A stretch of DNA of 64,000 bases from Dama dama (taxonomy: Eukaryota > Chordata > Mammalia > Artiodactyla > Cervidae), in the NCBI RefSeq assembly GCF_033118175.1, contig NC_083698.1, positions 47,347,501-47,411,500 of the forward strand, given 5' to 3'. Shown in pieces: positions 35,381 through 47,347 of this stretch. Under the pieces are notes generated by a model. It saw only the letters and a list, made by a program, of their open reading frames with translations. It made no database searches and was not told where the DNA came from. The translations under genes were made by a program, and so were the position numbers. Numbering within the stretch: the stretch's first letter is position 1; every line of letters begins with the position of its first letter.

Positions 35381-38300
35381 AGGACCTCAGAATCTCACCC
35401 AAAGTTTCACCAACACAGTTGTAATGTAATTATAACCACCCTCCTAGTTGGCCTGAGCACCTGTACTTACAGTTTGCAGTTTCATCTCTATTAAGCCTAG
35501 GAGAGTAATAGGTTTTTCTGAATCCTGCTGCAGGATTAGGAAATTGAAGCTGCTTTGTTCTTGTTGCCTCTGCTGTTACTCTTAACTTCTGTAGGAAGTT
35601 AGTTCTATAGGAAGACAGGTATTTTGTTAAAACTGGACTTTCTGGGTGTCATATCTGGGTGATACCCAGTGGGGCAGATTTGATGAACTGTCCCTTTTGT
35701 TTCCCTAAGCTGCTTCACAAGAATTACTCTCCAAATACATGCAGGCCTGTGAGAGTAACTGTTGAACTTTGAAGTGGTAAACACATGGTTAGATATCTCA
35801 AACTTGTTGCTTTATAGGTAAGAGCAATACAAACACTTATGCCTGATATTTTATCTGTTATCTCTCAAATCAGAGTCTGGGAATAGTCATCTTGCCTTGG
35901 TTATTTACTCAGGAGTACCCCTCCCCTTGGGACTGCTACAGTGAGATGTTAATGCCTCCTTCACAGTCTCTCTTTTAGTTTCTAGGAAATAGGACAATAT
36001 CTCTGAGTTTTTCTTTTTATTTACCATAAAGCATCCTCTAAAGAATAAAAGGTGAATATAATTTCCTTTCTTCTTATTCTGAGCCCCCAAAGGAAAACCC
36101 ATAGAATCAAGCTGGGCAGACTCCTGTGACACAGTATAACAAAAGTAATGCCACAAGCCTTCTGGGGTTAAATGATTAGAACAACTTGCACTTTTGCCTT
36201 TTGCACTTCTTAGGACACTTATTTGTAGAACTCAGCTGCTATGTAGGCTGTAAGGATACCCAAACTAGCCCACATAAAGAAGCCATGAATAGGTAATTTA
36301 ACCAGTAGCCCAGCCAATAATTGGTGTCAACTGCTGGTATGTGAGGGAAGATGCATTCAGATATTCCCTATCCTCATCTCAGTCTTTCAGTCTTTCCAGC
36401 TAATACCCCAAGCTTGTTAAAACACACAAGAAGTCTGCCCTGAGTCTAGACTAAATTCCTGACCCACAGAACCTGTGAATACAACTGTTATTTTTATAAA
36501 ATTGTATGCAGCAATAGTAACTGGAATAGAAATACTTGATTCTTAAAACTGAGTGGTAAGATAAGTGAATTTATCTTTTCTTGTCTATACTTTCTAACAC
36601 TTACACAATGCATATGGTAACTTGTGTAGTCAGCAAGGACAAGTTGGTTGATTAGGTATGGATGGGAGAAGGAAGGGTCTGGGGTGCTGCCGAATTTCAT
36701 GTCCTTAGAAATGAGTAAGCAGAGACTATTATGCATTAATTGTTCTCCTTATCTCATCCATATAAAGAACACTGGCAGCATGCTACTTCTTATTAAAGCA
36801 TTGTTCTAAGCAACCTCTTTAAAGTAGCCCCCAAACTATAATAAAATGTGATATAATAATTTCCCATACTTACCAAATACTGCCTACATGTAGAAATCTC
36901 CTTATTCCTTGTAGCTAAATGGTTAATTCTGGGAGATACCCAACTAAATTCTATACAGCCCACTTGATGGTCCAACTGTGGACCACCTTTCATTTTCCCC
37001 CACTTCATTTTCCTAGTTTTGTGCTTCAACTGATATACCTCAAGATTTATGATTTTTCTGACAAAAATGAAATGAGCCAGCCAGATAGTTGTGGCCCTTA
37101 GAAGGATAAGAAACAGTCTGAATAAGAAGCAAGGATCATTTTGACCACCAGTTCACCAAACAAAGCCAAGACATTAGCATCAAGGAATAAGCCAGCCAAC
37201 TGCTGACATAAGTGCAAGTTCCAGGAGTCACTTGTTTCACCTAATTGAATTCAATAAATCATCACAACTAGACAACTCTAAATACTTTATTTTCCCTAAG
37301 TGAGTGAGTCTTGCTTACTCTTCCAATTTCTGGGGGAAAAGTCATTTACCATGTCTGGAATTGATTGAGCTGGTTTGGGATGGGTGTTCCACAACATAAG
37401 CAGAAAGCAATTTCTACACACAAATTTCTCAACCACACTAGAACTTTAAGATTGCATTCTGGTGGTACTCCATAGAAAAGAGAAAGAAGTACTGTTTCAT
37501 ATGAGATATAAATTAGAGGCCAATTTGTTTCTTCCAATCTTCTTCTAATCTTAAAGGGGTTAGTCTATGAAAATCTAAAAAAATTCTATCTGGGCCATTT
37601 TGGAATAGAATAGTTGGAGATTAAAGAGAGGAGCAACAAGGCCTTTGGGGGGATAAAAAAATGAAAATAACACACAAAAATACATCTTTGTTACATGCGT
37701 GGCCAAAAGTATAAAGCTTGATATCATACAAGATTTTCTTTCTTGGCAGCAAGTATTGCTCTTACACCATTGAATGTCATTGCAATCATATGGTATCAAT
37801 AACAAATAAATTATGGCCAGAATGTCTAAAGACTGCTCTTGCAGACTTTAGATCTGAATTCTCCTTCTCACAAATTTCAAAAGAAGTTCATTTGGAACTC
37901 TGGCCAGTTTTTTGACCTTTCTGCTGACCTGAAAGGGTTATGTATCTAGGATAATACTCAGTATATGGAACATCCCTTGGAATGGCCAAATTTTCTCTTT
38001 ATGACTGTGAAACAATTTCCAAGTCACGTTTTTTCTGTTGTAGATCTTTCTAGACTATTGAGTTATGTAGTTTAATCCCAGTATAATCACATATAATTTC
38101 TGTCTCAAGATTTTTGCTAGGCTCTTTCAAGATGGTCTAAATACTCTACCAATTGATAGCACTGTAACAGGCCTTTTGAATTAGATTCTGGTCCCAGAGG
38201 CCAGACATGGGAGCTTATGTCTATTTTCTACCTTATTTTAACTGGTCTTTGTGGCCAGCATGGTCAAGACATAAAAGTTTTAATTAAGGTGGTAGGAGTG

Positions 38301-38840
38301 GAGTAAAGAAAATAAGATACCTTGATGACATTCTGAATGTGGGTTGTAGGGGGAAAGGAAACAAAGTTGACTAAGTCTTCTGGGTAACTGGACTAATAAT
38401 AAGATGCATGATGTAATGTGGATGATTTAGCTTTGGATGGTCTCATGCTAAGAAATAATGTAGTGCTACCATGCTCCAGCCAGGTCTTAGGTTTATTTTT
38501 AAACTATCTTTCGTATAATAAAACTGTTGTCAAACAATATTGTAATGTAAGCACTCTCTCCCAAAACAGACATGGTAAATTTTACAGTGAGTGTACAGAT
38601 GTACAGTCCAGAATTATTTCCTACTTGATCTCTAAACTAAAGCATTCTGAATTAAGTCACTTACCAAGCATTCTAAAACTCAGAGCCAATGAAAGTGTTC
38701 TCTCACCTTCAGGTTTTTTAAAGGTCTCTTCTCTTACTTAGCAACCTTAAGTGCAAGAAATTCTCCTGTTACTAGTAAAGAAAAATCATTTTTTGTTCAT
38801 ATTTTAAAAATAATACATTAAAATGAGACTAAATATTAAT
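35381..38840. other. Repeat-poor unassigned block (3.5 kb)
   Basis: This is the longest stretch in the window where I recognised no transposon. It is AT-rich. Several open frames of 60-107 codons exist (for example 38418-38741, plus), but none has a recognisable motif, signal peptide or conserved family feature, and I see no splice-site pattern that would link them. It may contain old repeats too diverged to see, or non-coding regulatory sequence. Confidence 0.4.
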
Positions 38841-38849
38841 AGGTTGCAA

Positions 38850-38886
38850 AGAGTTGGACACGACTGAGCGACTGAACTGAACTGAA
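38850..38886 (+). mobile_element. BovB/Bov-tA 3' tail, 37 bp
   Basis: 'taggttgcaaagagttggac' and 'acgactgagcgactgaactg' give only the extreme 3' end with the (ctgaa)n tail. Possible 9-bp duplications, 'acattaaaa', lie near 38815 and 38885. Confidence 0.8.
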
Positions 38887-39244
38887 ACATTAAAAACTTG
38901 ATCTTAATTAGATTTAAAAAATTGATTAAAAGTCTACTTTAAATGTCATAGTTAATGGTGAACTATTAAAGGAATTCTCATTGGTTAAAAAAAAAAGATT
39001 ATGACTACTTTAACTATTATCCAATATTGTTTTGGTTTTATTCCCAAAGCAATATGACAAGAAAAACTAAGGTATACTGTATATTAGAATTGAACATAAA
39101 TTATTTGCTAATTGGTATGTTTTTCAGAAAATGAAAAAATAATAAGTTAAGGGGACAGATAAAAGATAACATGAGACTCAGTTCTCATCATAAGGAGAAA
39201 AAATTTGTAACTGTGTGGTGATGAATGTTATTTATTGTGTTTTA
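38887..39244. other. Unassigned AT-rich sequence
   Basis: Nothing recognised. Confidence 0.3.
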
Positions 39245-39353
39245 CGTTTTGCGACCCTTAGACTGTGGCCTGCCAGGTTTCTCAGTCCATGGGATTCTCT
39301 AGGCAAGAATACTGGAGTGGGTTGCCATTTCTTCCTCCAGGGGACCTTCCCGA
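39245..39353 (-). mobile_element. Bov-tA/BOV-A2 fragment, antisense
   Basis: 'gcgacccttagactgtggcc', then 'ggcaagaatactggagtggg' and 'cctccaggggaccttcccga', is the middle of a reversed Bov-tA or BOV-A2. Both ends are missing. Confidence 0.85.
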
Positions 39354-40690
39354 CCATACATAAAGGAGACTTATTAATGTGCATTAGAGGATATCCCAGG
39401 TTAACCTGTCATACAAAACTGTCTCTTGAGCCTTTAAATTCTATAGCAATTCTACACCCACTTTATCATATATAAATGCATAGTATATTCATGAATTCTA
39501 CACCTAATACTGTTACATGTCAATTATATCTCATTTAAAAATTATGAAATGAAAATTTGCTCAACTTCTCTCAACAAAGACATGAAAAACAAAATTAGGG
39601 TTTGGTCTTTTGATTTGATTCATTTTTTAATAAAAGAGGTTTGACAAATTGACATTCAATGTACTTAAAGAGAAAACGTCATTCATAATATAAGTGGTAA
39701 TGTAACTGATACAACATTTAGAAGAATATTTTACAGTATCTACAGTTTAAAATATTCTTAATTTTTGACCCAACAATTCTACCTGTAGTAATTTTTTTCT
39801 GCAAAGTAGTAATTTAAACAATATAAAGATGTATAGAAAGATGCTCTCTGCCACATTGTGTGATAAAATTTGGAAGCTAACTTGTATTAGTCATAATTCA
39901 TTTCATTTATGAGTGGTGGGGGAATATTTTAGTTCAAATAAGATGGATATTAATTTCTTATTCATGAAAAAATTCCAAGGAGGCAGTCTAGGGTAGGTAT
40001 AAAACTTGATCAATCAGGGCCCAGATTCCCTATGTCTTGTGGTTCCACTCTGTGGGCCTTAACCTCAAGATACAAGCATGTGCTTAAAGGCAGAAGAATG
40101 AGGAAAGGAAGTAAAAAAGGCAGAGGGGGTAGTCATTCTGTTTCTTGGGGATAATCTTGGAATCTGCTATTAGATACTCTACCTACAGTCTATTGTCCAG
40201 AACTTAGTCATATGGTGATGACTAGGTGAAAGGGAGATTGGAAAATACAGACTGCATTCTGGGCAGCCATGTATCTAGCTAAAAGTGTGGAAGCAATATT
40301 ATATAGAAGAAAGGGAGAATGGATCTCAGGAAACAGACACCAGTCTCTGCCACATAACTTGCTGACCAACAACAGAATAGGGTGTAGAACATCATACAGT
40401 TAAATATTATGCAGTCATAACAAAATAAGTCAGCCCTACTTGGAAAGTTGTTACAGAATATGATTTATATTCAACAGTTTCAAAAAAACCACATGTGAGA
40501 AATGCCTGCATGTACTCATCAAAAGATGTTAAAATGTTCATTTTTGAAAATTTAAAATAGCCCAAACTGAAAATGCCACAAATGTCCACTCACTTAGAAT
40601 GAATAAGTAAAAGATGGCATATTTACCTAGTGAAATTCATTACTGAATGGGAATGAACACTGTTGCCATATGCAACAATATGACTGGTTC

Positions 40691-42804
40691 TTTTTTTTTT
40701 GGGTTTTGTCATACATTGATATGAATCAGCCATAGAGTTACATGCATTCCCCATCCCGATCCCCCTTCCCACCTCCCTCTCCACCCGATTCCTCTGGGTC
40801 TTCCCAGTGCACCAGGCCGGAGCACTTGTCTCATGCATCCAACCTGGGCTGGTGATCTGTTTCACCATAGATAATACACATGCTATTCTTTCGAAATATC
40901 CCACCCTCACCTTCTCCCACAGAGTTCAAAAGTCTGTTCTGTACTTCTGTGTCTCTTTTTCTGTTTTGCATATAGGGTTGTCGTTACCATCTTTCTAAAT
41001 TCCATATATATGTGTTAGTATGCTGTAATGTTCTTTATCTTTCTGGCTTACTTCACTCTGTATAATGGGCTCCAGTTTCATCCATCTCATTAGAACTGAT
41101 TCAAATGAATTCTTTTTAACGACTGAGTAATATTCCATGGTGGATATATACCAGAGCTTCCTTATCCATTCATCTGCTGATGGGCATCTAGGTTGCTTCC
41201 ATGTCCTGGCTATTATAAACAGTGCTGCAATGAACATTGGGGTGCACGTGTCTCTTTCAGATCTGGTTTCCTCAGTGTGTATGCCCAGAAGTGGGATTGC
41301 TGGGTCATATGGCAGTTCTATTTCCAGTTTTTTAAGAAATCTCCACACTGTTTTCCATAGTGGCTATACTAGTTTGCATTCCCACCAACAGTGTAAGAGG
41401 GTTCCCTTTTCTCCACACCTTCTCCAGCATTTATTGCTTGTAGACTTTTGGATAGCAGCCATCCTGACTGGCGTGTAATGGTACCTCATTGTGGTTTTGA
41501 TTTGCATTTCTCTAATAATGAGTGATGTTGAGCATCTTTTCATGTGTTTGTTAGCCATCTGTATGTCTTCCTTAGAGAAATGTCTGTTTAGTTCTTTGGC
41601 CCATTTTTTGCTTGGGTCATTTGTTTTTCTGGAATTGAGCTGCAGGAGTTACTTGTATATTTTTGAGATTAATCCTTTGTCTGTTTCTTCATTTGCTATT
41701 ATTTTCTCCCAATCTGAGGGCTGTCTTTTCACCTTACTTATAGTTTCCTTTGTAGTGCAAAAGCTTTTAAGTTTCATTAGGTCCCATTTGTTTAGTTTTG
41801 CTTTTATTTCCAATATTCTGGGAGGTGGGTCATAGAGGATCTTGCTGTGATTTACGTCGGAGAGTGTTTTGCCTATGTTCTCTTCTAGGAGTTTTATAGT
41901 TTCTGGTCTTACATTTAGATCTTTAATCCATTTTGAGTTTATTTTTGTGTATGGTGTTAGAAAGTGTTCTAGTTTCATTCTTTTACAAGTGGGTGACCAG
42001 TTTTCCCAGCACCACTTGTTAAAGAGGTTGTCTTTTTTCCATTGTATATCCTTGCCTCCTTTGTCAAAGATAAGGTGTCCATAGGTTCGTCAATTTATCT
42101 CTGGGCTTTCTATTCTGGTCCATTGATCTATATTTCTGTCTTTGTGCCAGTACCATACTGTCTTGATGACTGTGGCTTTGTAGTAGAGTCTGAAGTCAGG
42201 CAGGTTGATTCCTCCAGTTCCATTCTTCTTTCTCAAGATTACTTTGGCTATTTGAGGTTTTTTCTATTCCCATACAAATTGTGAAATTCTTTGGTCTAGT
42301 TCTGTGAAAAATACTGTTGGTAGCTTGATAGGGATTGCATTGAATCTATAGATTGCTTTGGGTAGAATAGCCATTTTGACAATATTGATTCTTCCAATCC
42401 ATGAACACGGTATGATTCTCCATCTGTTTGTGTCCTCTTTGATTTCTTTCATCAGTGTTTTATAGTTTTCTATGTATAGGTGTTTTGTTTCTTTAGGTAG
42501 ATATACTCCTAAGTATTTTATTCTTTTTGTTGTAATGGTGAATGGTATTGTTTCCTTAATTTCTCTTTCTGTTTTTTCATTGTTAGTATATAGGAATGCA
42601 AGGGATTTCTGTGTGTTAATTTTATATCCTGCAACTTTACTATATTCATTGATTAGCTCTAGTAATTTTCTGGTAGAGTCTTTAGGGTTTTCTATGTAGA
42701 GGATCATGTCATCTGCAAACAGCGGGAGTTTCACTTCTTTTCCTATCTGGATTCCTTTTACTTCTTTTTCTGCTCTGATTGCTGTGGCCAAAACTTCCAA
42801 CACT
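40691..42804 (-). mobile_element. L1-BT, 5'-truncated, antisense (fragment A)
   Basis: The fragment runs from a short poly-T through the reversed 3' UTR to the RT domain. The minus frame 42264-42803 (179 codons) contains the RT catalytic FADD in 'LFADDMILYIENPKDS' and ends at the TAG (42266-42264) that copy 1 has at the same codon. TGA at 42092-42090 is the stop shared with both full-length copies. A 22-bp target duplication, ending 'atgactggttc', lies at 40669-40690 and 42804-42825. Confidence 0.94.
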
Positions 42805-42825
42805 ATGCAACAATATGACTGGTTC

Positions 42826-43670
42826 TTTTTTTTTTTTTTTTTTTCAATTATTTTTATTAGTTGGAGGCTAATTACTTTGCAACAATGCAGTGGGTTTTGT
42901 CATACATTGACATGAATCAGCCATGGGGTTACATGTGTTCCCCATCCTGATCCCCCCTCCCACCTCCCCCACAACCCGATTCCCCTGGGTCCTCCCAGTG
43001 CACCTGGCCTGAGCACGTGTCTCATGCATCCCACCTGGGCTGGTGATCTGTTTCACCATAGATAATATACATGCTGTTCTCTCGAAACATCCCACCCTCG
43101 CCTTCTCCCACAGAGTCCAAAAGTCTGTTCTGTACTTCTGTGTCTCTTTTTCTGTTTTGCATATAGGGTTATCATTACCATCTTTCTAAATTCCATATAT
43201 ATGTGTTACTATGCTGTAATGATCTTTATCTTTCTGGCTTACTTCACTCTGTATAATGGGCTCCAGCTTCATCCATCTCATTAGGACTGGTTCAAATGAA
43301 TTCTTTTTAATGGCTGAGTAATATTCCATGGTGTATATGTACCTCAGCTTCCTTATCCATTCATCTGCTGATGGGCATCTAGGTTGCTTCCATGTCCTGG
43401 CTATTATAAACAGTGCTGCAATGAACATTGGGGTGCACGTGTCTCTTTCAGATCTGGTTTCCTCAGTGTGTATGCCCAGAAGTGGGATTGCTGGGTCATA
43501 TGGCAGTTCTATTTCCAGTTTTTTAAGAAATCTCCACACTGTTTTCCATAGTGGCTGTACTAGTTTGCATTCCCACCAACAGTGTAAGAGGGTTCCCTTT
43601 TCTCCACACCTTCTCCAGCATTTATTGCTTGTAGACTTTTGAATAGCAGCCATCCTGACTGGCGTGTAAC
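42826..43670 (-). mobile_element. L1-BT tail, antisense, same target site (fragment B)
   Basis: A second poly-T (42826-42844) opens a shorter reversed L1-BT copy that ends in the ORF2 Cys-rich region near 'ctgactggcgtgtaa'. The ORF2 end is open from about 43666 to the stop at 43186. The 13-bp target 'atgactggttctt' lies at 42815-42827 and 43671-43683, and occurs a third time at 40680-40692 in front of fragment A. Confidence 0.93.
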
Positions 43671-44032
43671 ATGACTGGTTCTTAAAACATAATGTTGAAC
43701 AAAAGAAGCCAGACCCCAAAACAATGTATACTCCACTTTATATAACTTAAAAAAAAACAGAGAAAAGTATAACCCTATAGGGTGAGAAAGCAGGAAAAAG
43801 TGACCTTTAAGAGATAGTAGGAAAGGAGCATGAGAGAGGCTTTTGAGATGCTGGTAACATTCTATTTCCTGAACTGAGTTCTGATTACTTGGGGATATTC
43901 ACTTTGAGAAAATTCATCAAGTTATACAATTACATTTGGGTAATTTTTGTATACATGTGACATCAGTAAGATTTTTAAAAAGCACATGTACATTTGTACA
44001 TATGTAGAGACTCTGGAAGTATATATGCTACA

Positions 44033-44365
44033 TTAAATTAAGAGTCAGTAAACTCTGGCTACAAAGGGCCAGACAGTAAATATTTTAGGCTTTGTTGGTT
44101 ACACAATCTCTACCACAACTACTCAATTTCATTGTTGCAGTGCAAAAGCATCCCTCAGTCAGTCAGTCAGTTCAGTTGCTTAGTCGGGTCTAACTCCTTG
44201 CAACCCTGTAGACTGCAGTAAGCCAGGCTTCCCTGTCCATCACCAACCCCCGGAGCTTACTCAAACTCATGTCTAGACAATACATAAATGAATGGGTGTG
44301 GCTATCCTCCAGTAAAATTTATTTACAAAACCAGGTGACAGGTTGTAGTTTGCCAATCCCTATAC
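44033..44365 (-). mobile_element. hAT-type DNA transposon remnant
   Basis: 'aactctggctacaaagggcc', 'taaatattttaggctttg' and 'ttgccaatccctatact' resemble the reversed or internal part of a common mammalian MER-class hAT element (typical phrases: 'gcctaaaatatttactatctggccc' and 'tttgtaaataaagttttattgg'). It is interrupted by a BovB piece at 44158-44277. Family name not assigned. Confidence 0.5.
44158..44277 (-). mobile_element. BovB 3' tail, antisense
   Basis: A (cagt)n start, then 'ttcagttgcttagtcgggtc' and 'ccaggcttccctgtccatca', ending near 'cttactcaaactcatgtct'. About 120 bp, with no coding content. Confidence 0.85.
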
Positions 44366-44638
44366 TAAAAACTGTTCATAGTAGTTACCCCTGAGGATAG
44401 CACTGAGGTGAAAGAGGATTTGTACTCTTTACATGTAAATATAAGATGTCTATAATGTCTAATATTTTACAATTAGCATTTTATTTAAGGCATCTACTTT
44501 TATTAAAAAATCAAATGTTCACCTGAAACAAAAAACTGGATCTGAGTGCAATCAATGGACACCTCAAAGTAACAACAGAAATCTGATGCAAGTCAGGCAT
44601 GAGTATTCTGCATTTTAACTGTTACCTAAAATGCCACA

Positions 44639-44756
44639 CCCACAGGATTCTCCAGGCAAGAAACCACTCCAGTATTCTTACCTGGAGAATCCCATGGACA
44701 GAGGAGCCTGACTGTAGTCTATGGGGTCGCAAGAGTTGGACATGACTTAGCGACCA
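44639..44756 (+). mobile_element. Bov-tA fragment with an inverted end
   Basis: The sense part, 44663-44756 ('ccactccagtattcttacct' to 'cgcaagagttggacatgac'), is preceded by an antisense copy of the same segment ('ggattctccaggcaagaa', 44645-44662). The two arms (44645-44662 and 44675-44692) pair with one mismatch over 18 bases around a 12-base loop. Confidence 0.85.
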
Positions 44757-45006
44757 AACCACCACCACCAAGATGCCTATAAGAATACAGAAAATTTTAT
44801 TACCAATTACCAAGACAGGATTAATATCTGTTAATAATAAACATATTCATCAAGGCTCTTTATCTATACTTGTAATTTCCATATAAAACAAATATTAGTG
44901 ATGGTACTGCCATATTTCAACTTTCCAAGGTATAACAAGAAAATCATTGCTTTTACTCTGTACATGGAACATATGTTTTGATCAAGGTATAAGAATGCCA
45001 GTGGCA

Positions 45007-47347
45007 GGTTTGCAGAAGATGGCGGAGGAGTAGGACGGGGAGACCACTTTCTCTCCTACAAATTCATCAAAAGAATAACTGAACGCAGAGCAAACTTCGC
45101 AAAACAACTTCTGATCGCTAGCTGAGGTCATCAGGCGCCCAGAAAAGCAGCCCATTGTCTTCGAAAGGAGGTAGGACAAAATATAAAAGATAAAAAGTGA
45201 GACAAAAGAGCTAAGGACCGAGATCCGTCCCGGGAAGTCTTAGGCGGCATTGCTTGGGGTAGGGTCCGGGCCTGAGTGCCCTGAGGACAATCGAAGGGAG
45301 CTTCTGTGACTTGCCAACTTGAACTGTGGGAGACCAAAAGAGAGAGAGTAAATTAACCGGCCCGAACACACTGCCGGCCGTTCGCAGAACAGAGACCGAG
45401 AAAATCCAGAGAAGAGCTCGCAGGCTGTGGACCGGCCCAGCCCCGCTGGAGGTAGGAGGCAGGGGGGAGGGGAAGGTCACGGCGAGACACAGGGCGCAGG
45501 CACCCGACCGGCGCGGGCGGGGACTGGGGATAGGGACGCGGAGGGCAGAAGGCGCAGGCACCCGACTGGCGCCAGCGGAAACTGAGACTGGGTCCGTGGA
45601 AGGGAGGGGGTGCCCCACACCTGGGGAGAGTTTGCCCACCAAGCCCCTGGCTGCCTGGACCGCTCTGACGGGGAAGGCACTGAGAGCAGGCACAGCTTTT
45701 TTCATTCCGCGCTTTTGTGGAACACCCGAGGGCTGGAACCTCGCGGAGCGCGGGGCGTGCTCCATATAGGACAGTCGGGAGCCTGAGCAGCGCAGACGGA
45801 GAAAGCAGCGTCAGCCCCTCCCGGCAGCGCCAGCCCGGCCCCGAGGCGCAAGCCCATCCCCGCAGCGCCCGCCCCTCCCTGCAGCACCAGCCCCTCCCCG
45901 CAGAGCGACGGAACTAGCTACCTGAATAAGAGTCCACCTCTGCCCGCCTGTGTCAGGGCGGAAATGAGGCTCTGAAGAGACGGGCAAACAGAAGCCAAAT
46001 AAACAAAGGGAACCGCTTCAGAAGGGACTGGTGCAACAGATTAAAATCCCTGTAGAAGACACCGACTACACCGGAAGGGGCCTGTAGATATCGAGAAGCG
46101 TAAGCCGGAACAAGGAGCTATCTGAAACTGAGCCAAACCCACACTGACCGCAACAGCTCCAGAGAAACTCCTAGATATAATTTTACTTTTTTCTCTTTTT
46201 TTTTCCCTTTTTTTATTTTTTCTCTTTTATTTTCCTTTAAAATCCCCTATTACTCCCCCATTACTCCTTAACTTTCATTTCCATAGATTTTTACGATTTT
46301 TTTAATTAGGGGAAAAAAATTTTTGTTTCTCTCTCTCTCTCTTTTTTTCTTTTTCTTTCTTTCTTTTTTTTCTTTTTTCTTCTTTTTTTTCTTTCCTTTT
46401 TCTCTTCTATTTTCTATTTTTCTTTTTCTCTTATTTCTTTTAAAGTCCTCTAGTACTCCTTTACTAGTCCTTAATTTTCATTTTCAATACACTATAACCT
46501 TACAAAAAAAAAAAAAGAAGAGAAGCCCTATTTTTACACTGAAGATGATTCTCTCCCAATCTTGACTCTCTGTTTTCTACCTCAGAACACCTCTATTTCC
46601 TCCTTTCCCCTTCTCTTCCCAATCCAATTCTGTGAATCTTTGTAGGTGACTGGGCTACAGAGAACACTCTGGGAACAGACAACTGCGTAGATCGATCTCT
46701 CTCCTCTTGAGTACCCCTTTTTCTCCTCTTGCTCATCTCTATCTCCCTCCTCCCTCTCCTCTTCTTCATGTAACTCTGTGAATCTCTCTGGGTGTCCCTA
46801 ACGGGGGAAAATCTTTTAGTCATTAACCTAGAAGTTTTCTTATCAGTGCTGTATAGTTGGAGAAGTCCTGAGACTACAGGAAGAATAAAACTGAAATCCA
46901 GAGGCAGGAGACTTAAGCCCAAAAGCTGAGAACACCAGAAAACTCCTGACTACATGGAACTTTAAGTAATAAGTGACCGTCCAAAAGCCTTCATACCTAC
47001 ACTGAAACCAACCACCACCCAAGAGCCAATAAGTTTTAGAGCAAGACATACCACGCAAATTCTCCAGCAACACAGGAACATAGGTCTGAACGTCAACATA
47101 CAGACTGCCCAAGGTCACACCTAACACATAGACCCATCTCAAAACTCATTACTGGGCACTCCATTGCTCTCCAAAGAGAAGAAATCAAGTTCCACGCACC
47201 AGAACACTGACACAAGCTTCCCTAACCAGGAAACCTTGACAAGCCAATCGTCTAACCCCACCCACTGGGTAAATCCTCCACAATAAAAAGGAACCACAGA
47301 CCTCCAGAATACAGAAAGCCCACTCCAGATACAGCAATCTAAACAAG
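45007..47347 (+). promoter_or_regulatory. L1-BT 5' UTR with internal promoter, copy 2
   Basis: The YY1-like 'aagatggcgg' is at 45016-45025, right at the 5' end. A CpG-rich block spans about 45360-45960. A long pyrimidine-rich, T-rich tract lies at about 46180-46500, and a second purine/pyrimidine-biased part precedes ORF1. The leader is colinear with that of copy 1. Promoter activity is inferred from the L1 family. Confidence 0.8.
45211..45765 (-). other. Antisense open frame in L1 5' UTR, copy 2
   Basis: An ATG at 45765 opens 184 codons on the strand opposite to L1, starting 'MEHAPRSARFQPSGVPQKRG'. It begins at the same site as the copy 1 frame (23212) and matches it over about 110 residues, including 'LPSTDPVSVSAGASRV' and 'RRSGACALCLA'. 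After that a frameshift gives a different C-terminus. No domain is recognised. Chance openness in CpG-rich DNA is the simplest alternative. Confidence 0.25.

Larger units (their letters stand above)
39620..43990 (+). mobile_element. Old L1M material hosting two L1-BT insertions
   Basis: Old L1M pieces are visible at about 39720-39870 ('tgacccaacaattctacctg'), 40375-40690 ('atattatgcagtcataac', 'gccacaaatgtccactcac') and 43671-43990 ('ttaaaacataatgttgaaca', 'agaagccagaccccaaaac'). They read on across the L1-BT insertions at 40691-42804 and 42826-43670. A different old repeat, family not fixed, occupies about 39890-40360. Confidence 0.6.

Noticed and set aside
44150..44175. The (cagt)n run as an independent microsatellite or array
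   Set aside because: It is the reversed tail of a BovB fragment; no CRISPR-like repeat-spacer pattern occurs anywhere in the window.
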